A stretch of DNA of 64,000 nt from Trinickia terrae (lineage in GTDB: Bacteria > Pseudomonadota > Gammaproteobacteria > Burkholderiales > Burkholderiaceae), in NCBI RefSeq assembly GCF_005144415.1, contig NZ_SWJE01000008.1:1-64000 (forward strand), in the 5' to 3' direction. Below the pieces are notes generated by a model. That model did no database searches. It was not told the DNA's origin and was given only the letters and a program-made list of their open reading frames with translations. This document shows, one piece after another, positions 62,170 through 64,000 of this stretch. The position numbers and the translations under genes are program-made. Each line of letters opens with the position of its first letter. Positions within the stretch are counted from its first letter, which is position 1.

Positions 62170-63357
62170 TCAGCTTTGCTTGGCGGCTGCAACGCGCACC
62201 GCCTCGCCCTCGACGATGGCATCGCCCGGATTGTCGACGACGCGATCGCCTTCGCTCACGCCGTCCGCGACTTCGACATACGTGCCGAAATCGCGGCCAA
62301 TCGTGACTTGCTTGAGCCGCACCTTGCCGTCGCTGCCGACCACGGCCACTGTCACGCCGTCGGGGCGGAACAGCAACGCGCTCACAGGCAGGTCGAGCGC
62401 GGGACGCGTTGTTTGCAGCGCGAGATGCGCTTGCGCGTAGGCCCCGGGCATCAGCGCGCCGTCGCGGTTGTCGACGTCGATCTCGACGCGCAGCGTCCGG
62501 CTGACGGGATCGATCGCGTCGGCGCTGCGCGCGACCGTGGCCGGGAAGCGGCGGCCCGGGTATTGCTGGGTCGTCAGATAGACCTGGGTGCCCGCCGTGA
62601 CGTAGGCCGAGTCGTCCTGCGGCACGTTCACGAAGATCCGCAGCTTGTCGGTCTGCTCGATATGGAACAGCTCGCCCGGATTGCCCGCGAGGCCGGGTGA
62701 TCCGCCCGCGGTGACGAGCGCGCCGACATCGACGTTGCGCGTCGTGATGACGCCGTCGAACGGCGCGGTCACCTTCTCGTACGACACCAGCTCGGTGAGC
62801 CGCGCGACGTTCGCCTGCGCGGCCTCGAGCGCGGCGCGCTTCGCTTGCATGTCGCTCGTCTTGGTCTCGGCGTCCTGCTGCGAGACGGACTGCGTTTGCA
62901 GCATCGTCTGCCAGCGCTTCGCGGTGCTCGCCGCGTAGTCGTAGTTCGCCTGCGCGGCGGCTTCGTCGGCGCGCGCCTGCTTGAGCTGCGCGTCGAGCTC
63001 GGGCGTTTCGATGTCGGCGAGCGTCTGGCCGGTTTTCACTTTCGCGCCGATGTCCGTGTACCAGTGCTGGATATAGCCGCTCGTGCGCGCGTAGATCGAG
63101 GCGTCGGCGTAGGGCATCACGGAGCCGGGCAGCAGCAGTTCCTGCGAGCCCGGGGCACGGCGAGGCGCGACGACTGCCACGATCGGCTCGCGCTGCGCGT
63201 CGGCCTGCTTCGTGAGCGCGGTGCTTGCCGCGAGGCGCGGCACGATGCCGATCGCGAGCAAGGCCGCGGCAATCGAGGCGAGGGCCATAGGCAACCGCAT
63301 CTGCAGCATCATCTTCAGCATCGGGCGGCGGCGCGATGGCGTATCGGGCGTGTTCAT
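62170..63357 (-). CDS. RND efflux periplasmic adaptor (membrane fusion protein)
   Basis: A 395-residue adaptor. An N-terminal anchor helix (PMALASIAAALLAIGIVPRL) is followed by the barrel-sandwich hybrid half YARTSGYIQHWYTDIGAKVK TGQTLADI. A coiled coil of about 100 residues and the second half YEKVTAPFDGVITTRNVDVG ALV come next, then the beta-barrel domain. It links the inner-membrane pump and the NodT channel. It lies 21 bp upstream of the channel gene and 28 bp downstream of the pump gene, all on the minus strand. Confidence 0.93.
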   Translation of the reverse strand: MNTPDTPSRRRPMLKMMLQMRLPMALASIAAALLAIGIVPRLAASTALTKQADAQREPIVAVVAPRRAPGSQELLLPGSVMPYADASIYARTSGYIQHWYTDIGAKVKTGQTLADIETPELDAQLKQARADEAAAQANYDYAASTAKRWQTMLQTQSVSQQDAETKTSDMQAKRAALEAAQANVARLTELVSYEKVTAPFDGVITTRNVDVGALVTAGGSPGLAGNPGELFHIEQTDKLRIFVNVPQDDSAYVTAGTQVYLTTQQYPGRRFPATVARSADAIDPVSRTLRVEIDVDNRDGALMPGAYAQAHLALQTTRPALDLPVSALLFRPDGVTVAVVGSDGKVRLKQVTIGRDFGTYVEVADGVSEGDRVVDNPGDAIVEGEAVRVAAAKQS

Positions 63358-63385
63358 GTCGAGTCCTTCAAGAGCTTTCGATTGA

Positions 63386-64000
63386 CTAAGCGTGTTCGTT
63401 GGCCGTTTCGACGGCGGCCGCGCGTGCGCGGCGTTTCGCGAGCCACGCATGCACGAGGCCGAACACCACCGGCACGAACAGCAGCGTGGAGACCGTGCCG
63501 AGCGCGAGCCCGCCGATCACCGCGCGTCCGAGCGGCGCGTTCTGCTGGCCGCCGTCGCCGAGACCGAGCGCCATCGGCAGCATGCCGATCAGCATCGCGA
63601 GCGCGGTCATCAGCACCGGACGGAAGCGGCTGAAGCCCGCTTCGAGCGCGGCGGCGAGCGGCTCGACGCCGTCGGCCAGCATCTCGCGCGCGGTGTTGAC
63701 GACGAGAATGCTGTTCGCCGTCGCGATGCCGATGCAGAGGATCGTGCCCGTGAGCGCCGGCACGGAGAGCGTCGTATGCGTGGAGAACAGCATCCACGCG
63801 ATGCCCGCGAGCGAGCCGGGCAGGCCGCAGATGATGATGAGCGGATCGATCCACGACTGGAAATTCACGACCATCAGCAGATAGACGAGCGCGACGGCGA
63901 ACACGAGCCCGGCGCCAAGCCCTGCGAACGACTGGTTCATCGATTGCACCTGGCCGCGGATCACGATCGACGAGCCGGGCGGCAGTTGCGCGCGGGCCGC
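63386..64000 (-). CDS. RND efflux pump (HAE1/AcrB type), C-terminal part
   Basis: The last 204 residues of a resistance-nodulation-division transporter. FAGLGAGLVFAVALVYLLMV VNFQSWIDPLIIICGLPGSL, ALTGTILCIGIATANSILVV and MLPMALGLGDGGQQNAPLGR are the conserved C-terminal membrane segments of HAE/MexB-like pumps. The gene begins beyond the right edge. It is the first visible gene of the efflux operon. The substrate cannot be judged from this part. Confidence 0.93.
   Translation of the reverse strand, partial: AARAQLPPGSSIVIRGQVQSMNQSFAGLGAGLVFAVALVYLLMVVNFQSWIDPLIIICGLPGSLAGIAWMLFSTHTTLSVPALTGTILCIGIATANSILVVNTAREMLADGVEPLAAALEAGFSRFRPVLMTALAMLIGMLPMALGLGDGGQQNAPLGRAVIGGLALGTVSTLLFVPVVFGLVHAWLAKRRARAAAVETANEHA

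Overview
The window is GC-rich, gene-dense DNA from a member of the Burkholderiaceae, most likely Burkholderia, Paraburkholderia, Trinickia or a close relative. This rests on the acetoacetate decarboxylase/3-hydroxybutyrate dehydrogenase pair, a lutABC-type lactate operon, an OprD-type porin, NodT/RND efflux genes and a large two-partner-secretion (TPS) locus. No rRNA, tRNA or CRISPR array was seen. All family assignments come from reading the sequence; no database search was run.

Layout. 1-3400: ketone-body genes (minus strand), a small unknown gene, an AT-rich acquired glycosyltransferase and an IS4-type transposase remnant. 3545-21380: a TPS / contact-dependent-inhibition (CDI) island. It holds a short TpsA exoprotein, its TpsB outer-membrane transporter, a parvulin-type chaperone, a 3601-residue CdiA-like exoprotein with a DUF6883-like C-terminal toxin, and a DUF4926-like immunity gene. 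Downstream are one complete orphan toxin/immunity cassette and one truncated orphan cassette, each starting at a repeated block also found inside cdiA. 21391-29068: two pieces of one L-lactate permease gene (lldP, minus strand) lie 7 kb apart. Between them are a KfrA-like fragment, an OmpW-like porin, a TetR regulator, an aldehyde dehydrogenase, a DUF2236 (MpaB/Lcp-type) oxygenase, an FSP1-like FAD oxidoreductase and a decayed IS3-family element. 29094-32902: lutB, lutC and lutA (minus) with a divergent GntR-type lldR. 32906-47237: a POT peptide transporter, an XRE-cupin regulator, an OprD porin, a cNMP-domain flavoprotein, a DedA-rhodanese fusion, a TetR regulator, and an operon of porin, periplasmic binding protein and GGDEF-EAL protein. 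47307-48949: a broken gene built from 35-residue tandem repeats. 49334-56257: a secreted phosphodiesterase-like enzyme and a LysR-controlled ureide/amide catabolic cluster. 56472-60397: poxB followed by a CopRS/IrlRS-type two-component system. 60501-64000: a small membrane protein and an RND efflux operon (minus) that runs off the end.

How the genes may work together. In the TPS island, TpsB would export both TpsA proteins and the parvulin would keep them unfolded in the periplasm. The orphan cassettes look like silent alternative toxin tips. In the 7-kb insert, four copies of one 16-bp operator sit as two pairs, each pair spaced exactly 32 bp centre to centre. One pair precedes the OmpW-like gene, the other lies between tetR and the aldehyde dehydrogenase operon. 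This suggests a TetR-controlled module for taking up and oxidatively cleaving a hydrophobic, possibly isoprenoid-like, substrate. Its insertion destroyed lldP but left the lactate oxidation genes intact. A CopR-type palindrome upstream of poxB suggests that the response regulator encoded downstream may control poxB.

The strongest candidates for something undescribed are the TetR-controlled oxygenase island inside lldP, the tandem toxin-tip cassettes with their recombination blocks, and the 35-residue-repeat gene.
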